Source: B4-G1 sp964393895 | GTDB taxonomy: Bacteria > Chloroflexota > Anaerolineae > B4-G1 | Direction of reading: 5' to 3' | Assembly: GCA_964393895.1 (NCBI GenBank) | Contig: CAYMWP010000190.1 | Location: 1 to 6,565 of the forward strand | Length of the DNA: 6,565 nucleotides | Part shown: piece by piece, positions 6,149 through 6,565 of the stretch | Numbering within the stretch: the first letter of the stretch is position 1 | How the letters are laid out: each line of letters begins with the position of its first letter | The notes under the pieces: generated by a model | What the model saw: the letters and a program-made list of their open reading frames with translations, nothing else | Databases searched by the model: none | What the model was told of the DNA's origin: nothing | Program-made: the position numbers and the translations under genes

Positions 6149-6151
6149 GCC

Positions 6152-6185
6152 AGACCCTAAAGGTTTCAGAAAACCTTTAGGGTCT
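6152..6185. repeat. Perfect 15-bp palindrome AGACCCTAAAGGTTT between two genes
   Basis: AGACCCTAAAGGTTT (6152-6166) is perfectly complementary to 6171-6185, with a 4-base loop. On the minus strand it encodes the last six residues (ETLKVF) and the stop of the small redox-type protein, and its far end lies three bases from the RsfS ribosome site. No T-run follows on either strand, so it is not a standard terminator. AGACCCTA recurs at 6525-6532. It looks like a dispersed palindromic repeat. Confidence 0.8.
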
Positions 6186-6429
6186 CGATAGCGATCAAGT
6201 CCTTGATCAAGATGTCCACGTCAATCCCATGGGCCATTGCGCCCTGGGCAATGTTCTCGAAACGGGCCACCGCGCATCCAACACACCCCAGGCCGTGCCT
6301 GAAAAAGACTCCAATGGTGTTAGGGTACTCTCGAACCACGTCACTTTGATTACCCACAAGTATGCAGATGTCTGTTCGAGGTGATCGTTTTTTCACCACA
6401 GGGGCGCGGAGGACACCGAGATAGGACAT
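6166..6429 (-). CDS. DUF1858-type small CxxC protein, start uncertain
   Basis: The conserved part resembles the DUF1858 / hybrid-cluster-protein-associated redox disulfide family. It runs from DVVREYPNTIGVFF through HGLGCVGC (the CxxC pair, residues 49 and 52 from this start), ARFENIAQGAMAHGIDVD and ends in IKDL. Such proteins are about 60-75 aa and are thought to act in thiol or metal-linked redox chemistry; the exact role is unknown. The N-terminus is unclear. The frame is open to a GTG at 6483, but codons above about 6391 are repeat DNA. ATG 6429 is the only in-frame ATG and lies in that repeat; GTG at 6399, 6396 or 6357 are alternatives. None has a good ribosome site. The C-terminal ETLKVF comes from a palindrome. 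The gene may be altered at both ends or have lost its original start. Confidence 0.7.
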   Translation of the reverse strand: MSYLGVLRAPVVKKRSPRTDICILVGNQSDVVREYPNTIGVFFRHGLGCVGCAVARFENIAQGAMAHGIDVDILIKDLIAIETLKVF

Positions 6430-6470
6430 TTTTGTGTTTTCTCTGTGCTCTCTGTGTCTCTGTGGTGAGA
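6391..6470. repeat. Long imperfect inverted repeat with CTCTGTG units
   Basis: Arms 6393-6420 and 6441-6468 are inverted relative to each other around a 20-base loop. The outer nine bases (TCACCACAG / CTGTGGTGA) are perfect. In plus-strand RNA 21 of 28 positions form Watson-Crick pairs, five form G-U pairs and two mismatch. The right arm contains three CTCTGTG copies (6441, 6450, 6458). From memory it resembles a short repeat common in environmental bacterial genomes that is often mistranslated as HREHREN-like peptides. It overlaps the 5' end of the DUF1858-type frame. Confidence 0.75.
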
Positions 6471-6507
6471 TGTGGGCAATCACCAGACGTCACCAATTGA
6501 CATGGGT

Positions 6508-6565
6508 GTGTTTCATTTCAGTAGAGACCCTAGACCTCAGGTCTTGCCCAGCTCATTTGAAACAC
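6508..6565. repeat. Nested inverted repeats at the window edge
   Basis: GTGTTTCA (6508-6515) is matched by TGAAACAC (6558-6565), which ends exactly at the window edge. Between them lies the palindrome AGACCTCAGGTCT (6532-6544) and a copy of AGACCCTA (6525-6532) that also occurs in the palindrome at 6152. No gene is seen in 6484-6565. The outer arms could be chance, since they are only eight bases long. Confidence 0.5.

Noticed and set aside
6391..6470. CRISPR array, suggested by the repeated CTCTGTG units
   Set aside because: The units are seven bases with one- or two-base gaps, there are no spacers, and the whole is an inverted repeat.
6497..6525. Plus-strand promoter from TTGACA at 6497
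   Set aside because: No acceptable -10 hexamer occurs at 16-18 bases, and no plus-strand gene follows within the window.

Overview
The window is a GC-rich bacterial chromosomal segment dominated by a sugar phosphotransferase (PTS) locus. The gene set, the high GC content and the several palindromic intergenic repeats fit an environmental Chloroflexota-type genome. That placement is an impression from sequence style and is not proven.

Layout. Positions 1-83 hold a heptamer-based palindrome and no gene. On the minus strand, transcribed from about 3650 down to 84, lies a four-gene operon: a HutC-type GntR regulator, a mannose-family EIIA, a EIIB, and one membrane protein that fuses EIIC and EIID. 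On the plus strand, divergent from it, lie HPr and Enzyme I (3772-5765), overlapping by four bases (ATGA). The 173-bp divergent region (3599-3771) holds two facing sigma-70-type promoters, both with extended -10 elements. It also holds two exact inverted copies of a 14-bp site (CTGGTACGTACCGG) resembling the operators of HutC-family regulators such as DasR. One copy lies between the two -35 boxes and the other just downstream of the minus-strand start point. Convergent to Enzyme I is a minus-strand pair: the ribosome silencing factor RsfS (5788-6135, apparently with a CTG start) preceded by a small CxxC DUF1858-type protein. Both ends of that small gene run into repeat DNA.

How it works. PEP phosphorylates Enzyme I (His189), which passes phosphate to HPr (His15), EIIA (His9) and EIIB (the His of the IHGQ motif). 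EIIB phosphorylates the sugar as it passes through the EIIC-EIID membrane protein. The locus therefore encodes every protein of one PTS chain, and the GntR regulator probably controls both arms and itself. The sugar cannot be read from the sequence. RsfS and the DUF1858 protein look like unrelated neighbours.

The most notable points are the operator array, the EIIC-EIID fusion with an extra N-terminal membrane segment, the non-standard start codons, and four different palindromic repeats. One of these is a long hairpin whose arms differ mainly by changes that keep G-U pairing on one strand.
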